This document shows, one piece after another, positions 11,580 through 22,305 of a stretch of DNA of 64,000 bases. The stretch is from Trifolium pratense (taxonomy: Eukaryota; Streptophyta; Magnoliopsida; Fabales; Fabaceae), in assembly GCF_020283565.1 (NCBI RefSeq), contig NC_060065.1, positions 54,150,703 to 54,214,702 of the forward strand. Reading direction: 5' to 3'. Below the pieces are notes generated by a model that searched no databases, was not told the DNA's origin, and saw only the letters and a list, made by a program, of their open reading frames with translations. Position 1 is the first letter of the stretch, and every line of letters begins with the position of its first letter. A program made the translations under genes and the position numbers.

Positions 11580-12720
11580 TAAATTGCGTCAAGTTCTAAT
11601 GAATGGATGTAGGTGGAGGATAGGAACTTACCATCATAAAAGTCACGAGTGAACCTTGGTTGAGAGTAGAGGATGGCTTATGGATGAAATCACCACAAAT
11701 GCAAGGTGCGCATAATATCCGTGTTAATGATCTTTTGCTTCCAAATGTGAAAATGTGGAATAAAGATAAACTAGAATGACTGCTCTCTATTGATATTGCT
11801 AAATGTATTCTTGACATCCCTTTGCTAGATGGGGCTGAGAATGGTATGGAATGATGATGTGCATGGTCATTATAGTGTAAAAAGTGGATATAAAAATTGA
11901 TGCAAAATTTGACAGGCAGTGTTGCAACTAGGCCAACACAAGAAGATTGGAAATGGATTTGGAAAGTGCATGCTCCTCCAAAGCAAAACATTTGTTGTGG
12001 CGGATTTGCGGAGGGTGCCTTGCAACCCGAATTCGACTAAAGGAAAGGTGTGTAACATGTCCTTTGATTTGTCCACTTTGTGAGCATTGTAGTGAGTAGT
12101 GAGGATGATTGACATGTATTTTTTAACTGTAATGACAGTATCCTAGCGCAACAATCAGCTGGCCTTGGAGATATAATAATCCAGCGCTGTCAGCAGCTCA
12201 GCACAGTGAAGGATATACTCACGAACATTTGTCGATACGAGGACAGAAACATTGCAGGACAGTTTGCTGCAGTGTTGTTATGGGTGCTGTGTAACAACAT
12301 AAATAATAGTGTCTGGAATAACATGAAGGAAACGAGGCAGAGTTTAGGCGCGAAAGCTGTCAGCATCTGGACAGGAACGCATTAACAGCTTTAGCAGCAG
12401 ACAGATAAGTGGCAGAAACCGACAGAAGGGTGGTACAAATGTAATGTTGATGCCGGGTTCCATGAGAGTATTGGTTTAACAAGCGCAAGTTGGTGTATTC
12501 GCGATCATAGGGGTCAGTTTGTGCTTGCTGGAACTTCATGGCTACAAGGAAAATGATCCATCATAGAGGGAGAGTCCATTGCTTTGTTAGAAGCTAGCTA
12601 TGAAAGAAGTGGAACGTCGAGGCTTCACAAACGTCATTTTTGAGACCTATTCGAAGAATGTAGTAGATGCAACTCATAGATTATATAGCGGTGTGTCAGT
12701 TTTTAGACCGATTCAAAGAA
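11580..12720 (+). pseudogene. Decayed LINE: zf-RVT and RNase H relic
   Basis: Reading across frames gives, in order, the residues of a plant LINE tail. A segment of the type IPLLDGAENGMEWNDD then HYSVKSGY lies near 11810-11895. WKWIWKVHAPPKQN (zinc-binding domain) follows near 11948-11990. WYKCNVDAGF and WCIRDHRGQF (start of RNase H) lie near 12430-12515. A segment like ALLEAMKEVERRGF lies near 12580-12630. Several frameshifts and stops separate these blocks, so this is an old relic. It is distinct in sequence from the LINEs at 1.1-3.1 and 14.2-15.2 kb. Confidence 0.7.
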
Positions 12721-13086
12721 TTTCATTTGTTAATTCAAAAAGTTAAACATTTTAATTTTTAATATGAGACTAGAATGTGTGGTAATTTTTACTTCTGCCC
12801 AAAAATTGAATCAGACAAGTACTTCTCAACATTGAAGTAGTCTTTTGTAGTCTTTTTTGTTAAGTGATAAATATTACTTAAAATGGAGATTGAAAATCCA
12901 AGTTGAAAAATTGAGTTAAAATTCTCTTAACATAACAGTTGAATAGGGGTGATTTACATGATTAATTTTGGAGAGAAAGTGATGAGAACAAACCATGATT
13001 TGTGTAAACATGAACCATAAAATACTAATTAAAAAATCAATTAGATCAAACAAAACAATACAATATATATATTCATATAAATAATC
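12721..13086. other. Intergenic
   Basis: A+T-rich sequence between the LINE relic and the 3' side of the minus-strand small ORF. No feature is seen. Confidence 0.4.
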
Positions 13087-13347
13087 TCATAAATAAGATA
13101 CATGATGTAAGTGACCCAACTTTAAAGTTTCTTCATTTTCCTTCATGGATTGATGAATCCCTCTTTCTTGTGGGTTATTGACTAACATGGTCTCTGTAAA
13201 AAATGAAAAGCTACAATCTTGTTGCAACCAAGAAATTCCATGGTTGGTCCATGGAGAATCTAGGACTAAAAGAAAAACATACAAAATTACAAGAACTGAA
13301 ATTGCAAGACATAGATATATTTGTTCTGTGAAATTTGTTTGAGTCAT
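13087..13347 (-). CDS. Hypothetical small membrane protein, 86 aa
   Basis: I do not recognise this gene. The open frame is on the minus strand. The ATG at 13347 (MTQTNFTEQ) is preferred over the in-frame ATG at 13377 because it directly precedes the hydrophobic segment, but both are possible. Residues about 10-30 (IYLCLAISVLVILYVFLLVL) form one transmembrane helix or uncleaved signal anchor. The rest is polar, with SPWTNHGISWLQQD after the helix, and it ends GHLHHVSYL. Upstream on the minus strand is a CT-rich stretch resembling a leader. Such one-helix micropeptides of 80-100 residues are common in plants but often poorly conserved. It could also be a chance frame. Confidence 0.4.
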   Translation of the reverse strand: MTQTNFTEQIYLCLAISVLVILYVFLLVLDSPWTNHGISWLQQDCSFSFFTETMLVNNPQERGIHQSMKENEETLKLGHLHHVSYL

Positions 13348-14147
13348 GGATATGTCTTGGAAGTTAGAAGCAAGCAAAAGAGTTAGAAAGAAATTAATGA
13401 TGTGATTGTGAGGTACTACTACAAGTCTTCAACTATATGTAGGGAATAAAGGAAAGAGAGATGTGAAGAAGCAACCTTTTTTTACTATACTAAATTACAA
13501 GAATAATAAAAAAATTATGATTAAAGAGATTCTTTTATATTTTTCTTATGTAAATTGGACATTCTTTAGGTACAACTGCAAAGATTAATAATTTGAATCT
13601 TGTGTGATTTAAATGGATGAAATTTTTTTTCTAAAAGTTTTAACGCTGTTGTATGCTCAAACCAAGGATCAAACATAGTATCTTGGTTAAACTAAAAGAG
13701 ATCAGCATCAACTCATCTAACTATTTTTGGGTAAGGAATAAATAATTTTTTTTAAAATTAAATATATTTAAAGATGGAGGTAGTATGAGCCCCACTTAAT
13801 ATTAATTGATAAAAATGATAGATAAAGTGGATGATGTATTGTTGACTCTAGTTGACTACGTGCAGCTACTTGACCTCAACTTGCATAAAAGGCAAAAAAA
13901 CAAATTCAAACATGTTGAGGTGATGCATGCAATGCAAGTAGCCATTATTAGTGTAGTGTGTAGGTGCATGCATGCATATGTTGCACAACTTGGCACTTGA
14001 GAAATACTAGAACAGTGCATGTGCTGTGGGAATTATGACCCACACTCTTCGAATTCCACATCCCTTTGTAAATCTTATATTCATGTATCTAAATACCCAC
14101 TAGTATAAGCCTTATTTTATTAGATTAATAGATTTTATTTTTGTCCA
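13348..14147. other. Intergenic; possible leader of the minus-strand small ORF
   Basis: The part next to the small ORF (to about 13480) could be its leader on the minus strand. Further right no supported gene is visible. A 64-codon plus-strand frame at 13806-14000 has no recognisable feature and is not called. Confidence 0.35.
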
Positions 14148-14237
14148 CTACACTAGCGGTCAGGAATTTCACATTAAAGTTGAAGAAATAAATCGTTTAT
14201 ATTTTTTAATCAAAGATTAATAATAGTTTTTCTATAT

Positions 14238-15159
14238 TTTTTTTTTTGAACAAGCCAAAATGAGATATATATATATATAAAGATATAATAGTCTTTTAGC
14301 ACAAGACGTGCCAAGAAGACTAAAACAAAGTTACAAAAAGAGTCACAAATACAAGAACCAAAAGAAACTATACAAGGCCCAAGCAAAGCAAAGGATTAGA
14401 CCACCAACTATGGCAGTTCAAAGCTAAAGTGATACTCGTCGCTTTCAACCACCTAAATGAAAACGTCTTGATCTTATCCACCGTATGATGCACTGAATTT
14501 GCTGAGCCTGTAAACAATCGATGATTTCTTTCGGTCCACACAACCCAAACACAAACAAGCCATACGAGCTGCATGAAAGAACGTCGACCTCTAGAACCAC
14601 CTGCTGAATCCGTAAACTGAACAAAGTGTTCTGGAAGAGTCTGAGCAGTCACCGAAGAAGAACCAATCCATGAACTGACCAGTGACCAAAGAGGACCAAG
14701 AGAGCTGCAATAGAGGAACAAGTGCTGAGCCGACTCAACCTCCCCGCAACCAAAAACACAAAAATGCGCCTCCGTAGATAAAATCCCTCGAGTGACCAGG
14801 TTTGCTTTGGTAGGTAACCTATCCCGCAAGAGTCGCCAAGCACAAATGGAAACCTTCAAAGGAACCTGACGGTGCCATATAAGACCTGACGCAGCATCCA
14901 GAGTAACGTCATCCTGACTCGTCAAGAGCTGATAAGCATCACGAACCGTGTAACCATCATCCAGGTCAGTTCGCCAAAGCCACCTGTCTGAAACATGATC
15001 CTGCAGAGAGATGGTAAGTAGAAAAGCCTGACACTCCCCCAACAACTCCTCCTCCCACGCCCTCAACTGACGTCGCCACTGCCACGCCTCCCCTCCAACC
15101 TCCCACCCACGCGAAAACATCTCAGCCACTGTAGCCGATTCTAAATAGATATACACATA
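14238..15159 (-). mobile_element. LINE insertion within the foldback element
   Basis: On the minus strand the element ends in a poly(A) run (T-run at 14237-14247 on plus). The target duplication is agtttttctatatt at 14225-14238 and agttttctatatt at 15160-15172, which differ by one T. At the 5' junction, 15138-15157 is an inverted copy of the nearby flank 15181-15198. The element is 5' truncated and retains only the tail of ORF2. Confidence 0.75.
14368..15136 (-). pseudogene. LINE ORF2 C-terminal fragment with zf-RVT domain
   Basis: The minus-strand open frame (262 codons if read from 15156) carries a reverse-transcriptase zinc-binding domain. It begins with VSDRWLWRTDLDDGYTV, followed by AYQLL, IWHRQVPLKVSICAWRLL and DRLPTKANL. 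A C/H cluster comes next (CVFGCGEVESAQHLFLYC), and then WLVCVWVVWTERNHRLF. No RT or endonuclease domain is present. The first 11 codons (15124-15156) largely derive from the inverted junction filler and are not LINE sequence. It differs in sequence from the LINE at 1331-3046, so a different family is likely. Confidence 0.8.
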
Positions 15160-15500
15160 AGTTTTCTATATTATTTGGAGTGTGTATCTATTTAGAATAT
15201 TCCTTATTTTTAGGTTGCATAAAAATTTGATTTATTGTTCTACCAAAAAAATAATATTTTTTTTTTAAACATGAGAGCATAGTAACGATGAGGATAACAA
15301 CAATTTTTTTTTTAGAATATCAAATCAAATATTTTTAGAACAATAAATCAAATTTTTTTTTTTTACTAAATAAATCAAATTTTTATGCAATCTAAAAATA
15401 AGAAATCTCCTAAATAGATACACACTCCAAATAATATAGAAAACTTTTATATTAAAAAAAAAATAAAAGATTAAGATTTAATATCAAATTAAAGTTTGAC

Positions 15501-15502
<2 letters not shown>

Positions 15503-15581
<79 letters not shown>
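15503..15581. repeat. (AT)n microsatellite, about 79 bp
   Basis: An uninterrupted AT dinucleotide run lies between the end of foldback copy 1 and the F-box start codon, which is only about 68 bp downstream. Confidence 0.95.
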
Positions 15582-15584
<3 letters not shown>

Positions 15585-15649
15585 GTATATGATGGATCCA
15601 TTCACAAAACAACTTTCATTCACCCCTAAACAGTAACACTCGCTCATCT

Positions 15650-16846
15650 ATGGCTGCACAATATTGTTGCAATCAACGGATGCGGATGCTCCAACCCACC
15701 ACCACCAATACTATATTGCCAGATGAGATCATCGACGATATCCTCGTGAGGCTTCCGGTAAGGTCTCTCCTTCGATTTAAGTCTGTGTGTAAATCATGGA
15801 AAACCCTAATCAACGATCCCAAATTCGCAAACATTCATCTTCGATTCTCCACCGCCGCGGAAGATACAAGCACCGCCAACAAACAATTGATCTTTTATAC
15901 TAACATGGAACCCTACGTGATCTTAACTTACAATCTGAAACAATTATTTGAAAACCCATCAACAAGTGCTGAACTTGTTATCTCCAGCTTCTTAAATATG
16001 AACAACAAGTATGTTAAAGTAGGTTCATGCAATGGGTTGTTGTGTCTACTTGATCGCTCTCAACGTCGTCTCAAATTGTTGAACCCTTCTACCGGGGTCA
16101 AATCCAAAAAATCTCCACAAGTTTTTCCGTTGTTTAATTGGAAGGTGAGGCATATTGGCTTCGGATATGATCAAATTAATGACAAGTACAAGTTCCTTGT
16201 TGTTTTGAGTGATTTCGACACAGGGGAATCTTTAACCAAAATTTATACCTTTGGTGAAGATTCTAGCAAAACTATTCAGAATTTGCCTTTTAATTTGGGC
16301 ACTTCCTTAGGGGAATATGTGAGTGGCACTCTGAATTGGATCGTTGATAAAAATGGTGGTGGTGATATTGGTATTTATCAAAGTTCGATTCTTTCCTTTG
16401 ATTTGAACAAGGAGACTCATAGGGAAATTTTGCTGCCTCCAAAAGATGGTGGGCTTGGTGGCAAAATGCACATAATTAGTAAGCTGTGTGTTTTTGGTAA
16501 TAGTCTTTGTACTATTGTCTTTGAAAAATCGGATTGGGTTGTGTGGTTGATGAAACAGGTTGGATCAGTTGTTGAGTCGTGGACTAAATTGAAGATCATC
16601 CCCTATGAAAAGTTTATGTCGAGTTCTCTACCTTCTAATAGTGTTGAGCCCTTGTTCATTTCGGAAAATGGTGTTGTTCTTCTAAGGAACATACGGTCTT
16701 CCAAATTTGTTCTATATAACTTAAATACTAGTGAGTTGGTTTATCCCTCTTTAAGTTGTGAACAGATACCTTATTTCCCTTTCTACAAAAACAATCTACT
16801 TTATCTCCATATTCAACTTGAAAGTTTGGTATCTCCGCGATGGTAA
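15650..16846 (+). CDS. F-box protein with F-box-associated region
   Basis: This single-exon 398-residue protein is probably a substrate receptor of an SCF ubiquitin ligase. The F-box lies at about residues 22-62 (LPDEIIDDILVRLPVRSLLR then FKSVCKSWKTLI), the part that binds SKP1/ASK. The C-terminal region has the marks of the plant F-box-associated (FBA) family: SCNGLLCL, LLNPSTG, GFGYDQINDKYKFLVV, SGTLNWIV, ILSFDLNKE and LYNLNTSELVYPSL. Kelch repeats are not apparent. Length and layout match the large legume FBA family. The target is unknown, since these genes evolve quickly. The ATG chosen is the first in the frame. The presumed promoter contains the (AT)n tract and foldback copy 1. Confidence 0.9.
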   Translation: MAAQYCCNQRMRMLQPTTTNTILPDEIIDDILVRLPVRSLLRFKSVCKSWKTLINDPKFANIHLRFSTAAEDTSTANKQLIFYTNMEPYVILTYNLKQLFENPSTSAELVISSFLNMNNKYVKVGSCNGLLCLLDRSQRRLKLLNPSTGVKSKKSPQVFPLFNWKVRHIGFGYDQINDKYKFLVVLSDFDTGESLTKIYTFGEDSSKTIQNLPFNLGTSLGEYVSGTLNWIVDKNGGGDIGIYQSSILSFDLNKETHREILLPPKDGGLGGKMHIISKLCVFGNSLCTIVFEKSDWVVWLMKQVGSVVESWTKLKIIPYEKFMSSSLPSNSVEPLFISENGVVLLRNIRSSKFVLYNLNTSELVYPSLSCEQIPYFPFYKNNLLYLHIQLESLVSPRW

Positions 16847-18302
16847 ACTACAACATTTGAGGAATCTTCCAAATTTTACTTTTGCATTTATCTTTTGCTT
16901 CATATATTTATTATGTACGTGCTATATTCAAGCAACACATATATATATATATATTTATTTTAAGTTTATCTCTTGTTATTTATCAATGATATTGATGGTT
17001 GGTATGTTTGGATCACCAAGTTTAGTGTTAATCACCACAGAACCAACTGACGATTTATATGTTTGGATATTCTTTGATTTACTTCCTAGTTGGTCTTTTC
17101 TTTCTCTAATCACTTTCATATTTAAACATGCAATTTTTATATTTTTGAAAAGGTTAAATATGTTTTGATCTTTATAAATATTTTATTTGTTTTTAGTAAT
17201 GTAACTTTGTTGTAATTATCATAGACATTATCAAGGGTAGTAGAAAATAGATTTTAGTAAAATTTCTTGCTTTGATTACATTGGGTTGAAATTTGAAAAA
17301 TACGTTGCCATCAAATCTCAGTATCGTTGAATATGATAACAATTGCATTAGGATATAAAATATGAAAAATGTTAAACAGTGATTTGGGAAATAGTTAATT
17401 AAAGAAATAAAAACAATAATATAATCTTGAAAGTAGTGTATTTAATGTCTTTTAAATTTTTTTTAAAAAAATTATATTTAAAACTTTTGCTATTAATTTC
17501 ATATTTTTCTTTCTTAACTATTGTCCCGGAGGGACAGTTTAACATGACCTATAAAATATTTGTCGCTCCAGTAAAGATTAAGTAGTCAGTTTAATCCCTA
17601 AATATCACTCGATCTCTTACCAATTTAGTCCATAAACTATTAAGGGTGCATTTGATCTGCTAAAAAATAAAAGACTGGACATGACAAATGGGGGGCCAAG
17701 GAATATCACACTAAACTTTAAATTCGATTCACCCCCGCCATTTTTATGTAAACCGGATGCAAATATGTTAACCGAAAAATTATCTTCTAGAATCGAAATA
17801 CTTTGAAAACCTTGATATGAATTGAACATTCATATAAAACATATCGATCAATGATAATTTACGCATATGGACTAATCTTTGTCCCCATTAGTATGACCAG
17901 CTCTAATGTTATTAATTGACCATTCCTAAATATTTGTTTCCTTAAAATTTATTTGATGTTATGATATTTGGTGGATTATTACTATTAGATTTTTTTTTGA
18001 CGCAATTACTAGTAGATGTTGTTTTTTGAAAGTAATTACTAGTAGATGTTAAAATCATATATTTCATAAAAAATTAATATTAAAATCTTATAATTAATTT
18101 TAAATTTTAATATATATAGTTTTAATATATATAGTTAGTAGTTTTTTTTTTGAAGGGATATAATTAGTAGCTTAGTAGTGGAAGGGGATTCTCTCATGTG
18201 ACATTTTTGTCGTGTGAAATCTCCACCAGAGACAATTCATTCCTGCTTAGTAGTAGATGTTCCTATTTTTATGTATATATTCATATTTTTTTTTTTGTTT
18301 TT
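16847..18302. other. 3' flank of the F-box gene and intergenic repeats
   Basis: No gene is supported. The 136-codon frame at 16758-17168 overlaps the F-box end in another frame and is low-complexity. Around 17520-17880 the sequence looks like old dispersed repeat, with no terminal structure found. At 17990-18060 the string actagtagatgtt occurs twice. Confidence 0.4.
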
Positions 18303-18530
18303 ATCTTATAACCTTTTTTTGTTGAACATATCTATAATATATTTTATTCGTATTTTGAAGTATATAATCTTTTTATTATATTTATCTTATATCCTTTCAA
18401 TATTTATTTTTTTTGTATCTTATAACCTTTTTTTGTTGAACATATCTATAATATATTTTATTCATATTTTTAAGCATATAATATTTTTATTATATTTATC
18501 TTATATCTTTCTATATTTTTTTTTTGTATC
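18303..18530. repeat. Tandem duplication, two copies of about 114 bp
   Basis: atcttataaccttttttt recurs at 18303 and 18417, followed by near-identical A+T-rich sequence (gttgaacatatctataatat). The copies are imperfect. A frame reads through both but is low-complexity. Confidence 0.75.
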
Positions 18531-18625
18531 TTATATTATATATATATATAACCAAGCAACTGCTGGATAAGATCGATCCTTTAGAAATTCAAATCTACTA
18601 TATATATATATACGAGTTAGGATCT

Positions 18626-19361
18626 GTTGACACCAGATGTCAAACTTTAATTTGACACCAAATTTTAACCGTCTATTTTTTTTAATCAAAGGTTAATAAA
18701 AATTTCCTATATTATTTGGAGTGTGTATCTATTTAGGAGATTCCTTATTTTTAGGTTGCATAAAAAATTGATTTATTTAGTAAAAAAAATAAATTGATTT
18801 ATTGTTCTAAAAAAAATTGATTTGTTGTTCTAAAAAAAAAAAATTGTTGTTATCCCCATCGTTACCATGCTCCTTGCGTTTTCATTCCCCTTTGGTTAAA
18901 TGCCAAAATCAATGTCAATTGCAAACTATGCAGGTAAATAACCGACTACCAACTCAATTTAATTATAAGGGTTTTCTATACTAAAACCAGAAATTGAATT
19001 TTTACACTCATATATACCATGATTGATGATTCATATATGCACCTGCTTTCGATGATTTATAACCTATATGTGATTCCTAAACCCAATTCAGACACCATGA
19101 GAATGAAAGCGAAAAGGTAATGTTGGGGAGAATAACAACAAATAATAAAAAAAAATCGGGCTTAGGCTCTCATGTTTAAAAAAAAATCAATTTTTTTTTG
19201 GTAGAACAATAAATCAAATTGTTATGCAACCTAAAAATAAGGAATATCCTAAATAGATATGCACATGAGTTAATATAGGAAACTATTATTAGCCTTTGAT
19301 TAAAAAACATAGACGGTTGAGATTTGGTGACAAATTAAAGTTTGACACCTGGTGTCACATA
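18626..19361 (+). mobile_element. Foldback element, copy 2, about 735 bp
   Basis: The terminal arms of about 200 bp are inverted copies. The left arm contains gacaccagatgtcaaacttt and the right arm contains aaagtttgacacctggtgtc. Inner arm motifs (ttatttttaggttgcataaa and its inverse) also match. The central part, about 18866-19165, is unique and has no long open frame. It is the fuller relative of the element at 14148-15500. No clear target duplication was found, so no superfamily is assigned. Confidence 0.75.
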
Positions 19362-19539
19362 ACTTTTATAACATATAACACAAATATAATGTGAATATGT
19401 CAACAAAGAAATGAACTTTAACATGAGGTTAATAAAATTTTTATTTATAATTTTCATGAGTCAACATTAAAATCATTAAAAAATTAATTATATTAAAACG
19501 ATATGATATTTTATAATTAATCGATTTATTTTTAGTAAA

Positions 19540-19711
19540 ATTGCGGGTAACGGGTACGGGTATGGATACCTAGGTACCCATAGAGTATGGAAATGCGTAC
19601 AAAAGTTGTTATCCACACGGATATGGGGATGAGTACGTGTATTTTTTCAAACCGCGAGTATGAGGATGAGTACTATAATACTCTACTCATTGCCATCCCT
19701 AAAAATATCAA
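19540..19711. repeat. Fragment of a hAT-type MITE
   Basis: A stretch rich in gggtac/gtaccc motifs ends ttgccatccct at about 19691-19701, the same right end as the hAT-type element at 39248-39792. The left terminal repeat is not found, so it is a truncated or diverged copy. The 61-codon frame over it is not a gene. Confidence 0.45.
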
Positions 19712-21630
19712 TACACAAAAACGTGAATTAGAGACAATTTTCAAGTATCAATACACAAAGTTGGCAAATTAATCAACCCTGTGTTTTTATTTATTTTAAA
19801 ATTTTATTTTAAAGTTATTGGATAAAAAAATTATAAAAAATTGTCTTAAAAATACAAGTCAAATTAATACTTTGTTGAAGTAATAAATACCATTTTTCTA
19901 TACAAAGTTATTTCTTTTGATTCCTTAATCAAAGTGACACCCACTACTACGAGCGACATATCATGAGCAATGATTTGAGACATAATTATAGGTCTAGCTA
20001 TTTCGGAGTTGTCACAACGAGCTGTTTGGTAAAAATAAGTCATAAGTTATTTTGTTTACCAAACAGACACAATCTAATTAAATCAATGGTCGTGTATTGT
20101 ATGAAAAAGATAAATTAATGGTCGTGGACAATGTTTTAAAAATCGGATTGAATCGGTCAGTCGAACTGAAAATCGTCACTGAATCCGGTCCGAACTAGCA
20201 TTAAATTTTTTTTTTTTTGACACTAGCATTAAAAATTGATAGTCGGTAAAAACTACTAAAAAACAGCTGAAATTGGATAAAACCAAAAAAAGATCGAACA
20301 ACGGCGCCGGTATTAGAAAACCGTTTGGTAAAGAAAAAACCATTTACATATTTTTTTTTTCTTTCCAAAAACACTTATATATCAGATCGAAGAGAATGAG
20401 AGTGATGTGAAAATGATAAAGCACAGGAGGAATGAAAAGGATAAATATATATTTTGACAATTTCTATTCAATTTTAATGAAATCAAATATTTACCTAATA
20501 TATTTAGGATTTTTTACGCAAAAAATAGGAAAAATTGAAGAATAGTAATTAGTGATTTTTATATAAGGACTTTATTTATAATTTTTATGATTAATAAAAT
20601 AAAAGGAAAGGAATCATAAAATAAAAGGAAAGAAATCAAACGGAAGGAGATTTAGCCAATTAGGGGAATGAATACGCTACAAAAAAAAAAGAAAAGAAAA
20701 GAAAAGAATTACTATTAGACATATTTTGCTACACTCAGTATGTTCATCTAGAATATTCAGAATCAAATTATTTTTGCTTTTAATCATGTAATAAAATTGA
20801 AATAAAATAATTAGTATTACATGGATAAAAGTATTATAAAGGAATTAAATAACTAATATTACATTGATATAAAGTATTTGAAGTGGATGAAATGGAAATA
20901 ATAAATCATAACAAATTTATTTTGAACGCATTATAAAGAAAAATAATGAATTATGTACCCAAAAAAAATAAAAAATAATGAATTTGAATTTTTTTGGAAT
21001 CCTTTAAAACTCTTCCAAATGCATATGTTTTTGTTAGTAATAAGTCTTTCCCTTTTACTTGCTTTTTCCTTTATCATCAAAAAGTTACCCCATCTTTATC
21101 TCTATTATATAAAGAAAAAGAATTTACCCCCACTCTTTTCTTCTAAAACTCCCAGACAGTGAAAACCAAAAAAATAAGTACAATTAATTAAGGTTTACCA
21201 ATACACATGTAATTTACACAAATAATATAAGTGCTAACAAATTTAAATCACTTAAGTAAATCAAATATTAGATAGGTCGAACTCTAGAGTATTAGGATAA
21301 TTTCACAAAACTTAATTAGAAGAGGAGAGAGTCTATCTTATACGCTCTACATGTTTCTATTTTATATAAAATCAAGTAAGAGACTTAAACCTCTTAAACA
21401 AATTATCACAAGTTTAATTCATGATTTATGTTTATATAGAAAATTCAACGGAAGAAAAAACCTACTTTATATTACTCACAATTTTTTTGACAGGGATTAA
21501 TACGGTATAAACTTCGTAATTTTTTTAATATAATTATCCAAAAAATAAATAACACACAACATTATTATAATTTTTTATGGATTAATAACACAAAACATTA
21601 TTATATTATTATCATTTTTTTGGTTAAATA
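19712..21630. other. Long A+T-rich intergenic stretch
   Basis: No gene is seen. It contains remnants of dispersed repeats, for example aatcggattgaatcggtcag-type sequence near 20140-20180, and many A/T runs. Nothing with two recognisable ends was found. Confidence 0.4.

Positions 21631-21679
<49 letters not shown>
21631..21679. repeat. (TTA)n microsatellite
   Basis: An almost perfect run of TTA/ATT triplets of about 49 bp lies in intergenic DNA upstream of the acidic repeat-protein gene. Confidence 0.95.
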
Positions 21680-22049
21680 ATATGATAATCTATATATAGT
21701 CCAATACAACTTTTAAGTAGCTATTATCTAAATTGAAGTAGAGCTTAAAAATATCTAATCTAATTTACTACAAAGTTAAAAAAGGAATGCCACGTTTTGT
21801 ATTGCACTCAAAGCGCCAACCGGTATTAGCGCGAAACTACCATTTTTGAGATTATTGCTTTAATAAGATATCCTCACACGAGTCACACTCATTTCATTTC
21901 CATTTCACCTTCACTCACTTTTTTGCAACGTGTGTAATTTCTTTCTACTTTTCTAGGGTTTCTCTCTCATTCTCTATAAGCTCATCACTTTTCACTTTTT
22001 TCAACTCTTACCTTATTACTAGCAAAATACCCGTGCGTACGATCGGAAG
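21680..22049 (+). promoter_or_regulatory. Promoter and first leader exon of the acidic repeat-protein gene
   Basis: A CT-rich stretch with tagggtttctctctcattct near 21954-21973 looks like a plant 5' leader. A good donor, gaag|gtaaca, follows at 22049/22050. I infer a leader intron from 22050 to about 23150, where gtgctag gives an acceptor. No transcript evidence is available, so the exact start is unknown. Confidence 0.4.
22018..22045 (-). mobile_element. Possible Helitron 3' terminus
   Basis: The plus strand reads A-CTAG followed after six bases by acccgtgcg, as at the clearer Helitron-like end at 56856. Read on the minus strand this would be hairpin, spacer, CTAG, T. Here the second hairpin arm is decayed (atcgg instead of acggg). 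Its position within the inferred leader exon is of interest. Confidence 0.3.
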
Positions 22050-22305
22050 GTAACATTCTTTTCTCCATCCTTTATCTATATTTTTTCTTTACTATTGATC
22101 AATGCAATTTCAATATGTTGTTATTAGAGCAGCTTTAATTATATATGTTTTCAAATGGCAATGGTAACGTGATTCTGTGGAAGTTCGAGAGTGTTGATCG
22201 CGATGATACGTGATTCTGACGAATTTATTGAAAAATGTGAACATGTAACTGAAGATTATATTAATTGTTGTTGGAAATGATTATAGTTTTGTCGAAATTC
22301 TAAAA

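Larger units (their letters stand above)
14148..15500 (-). mobile_element. Foldback element, copy 1, split by a LINE
   Basis: The left part (14148-14237) and right part (15160-15500) match, in inverted orientation, the foldback element at 18626-19361. Shared strings include ttttttaatcaaag near the left end, tttggagtgtgtatctattt at 15174-15193, and tcaaattaaagtttgac at the right end (about 15484-15500). Without the LINE the element would be about 430 bp and lacks the central 300 bp of copy 2. The right end abuts a long (AT)n tract. The left border is approximate because that arm has diverged. Confidence 0.65.

Noticed and set aside
16758..17168. 136-codon frame overlapping the F-box end
   Set aside because: It is out of frame with the F-box protein, low-complexity and hydrophobic by base composition.
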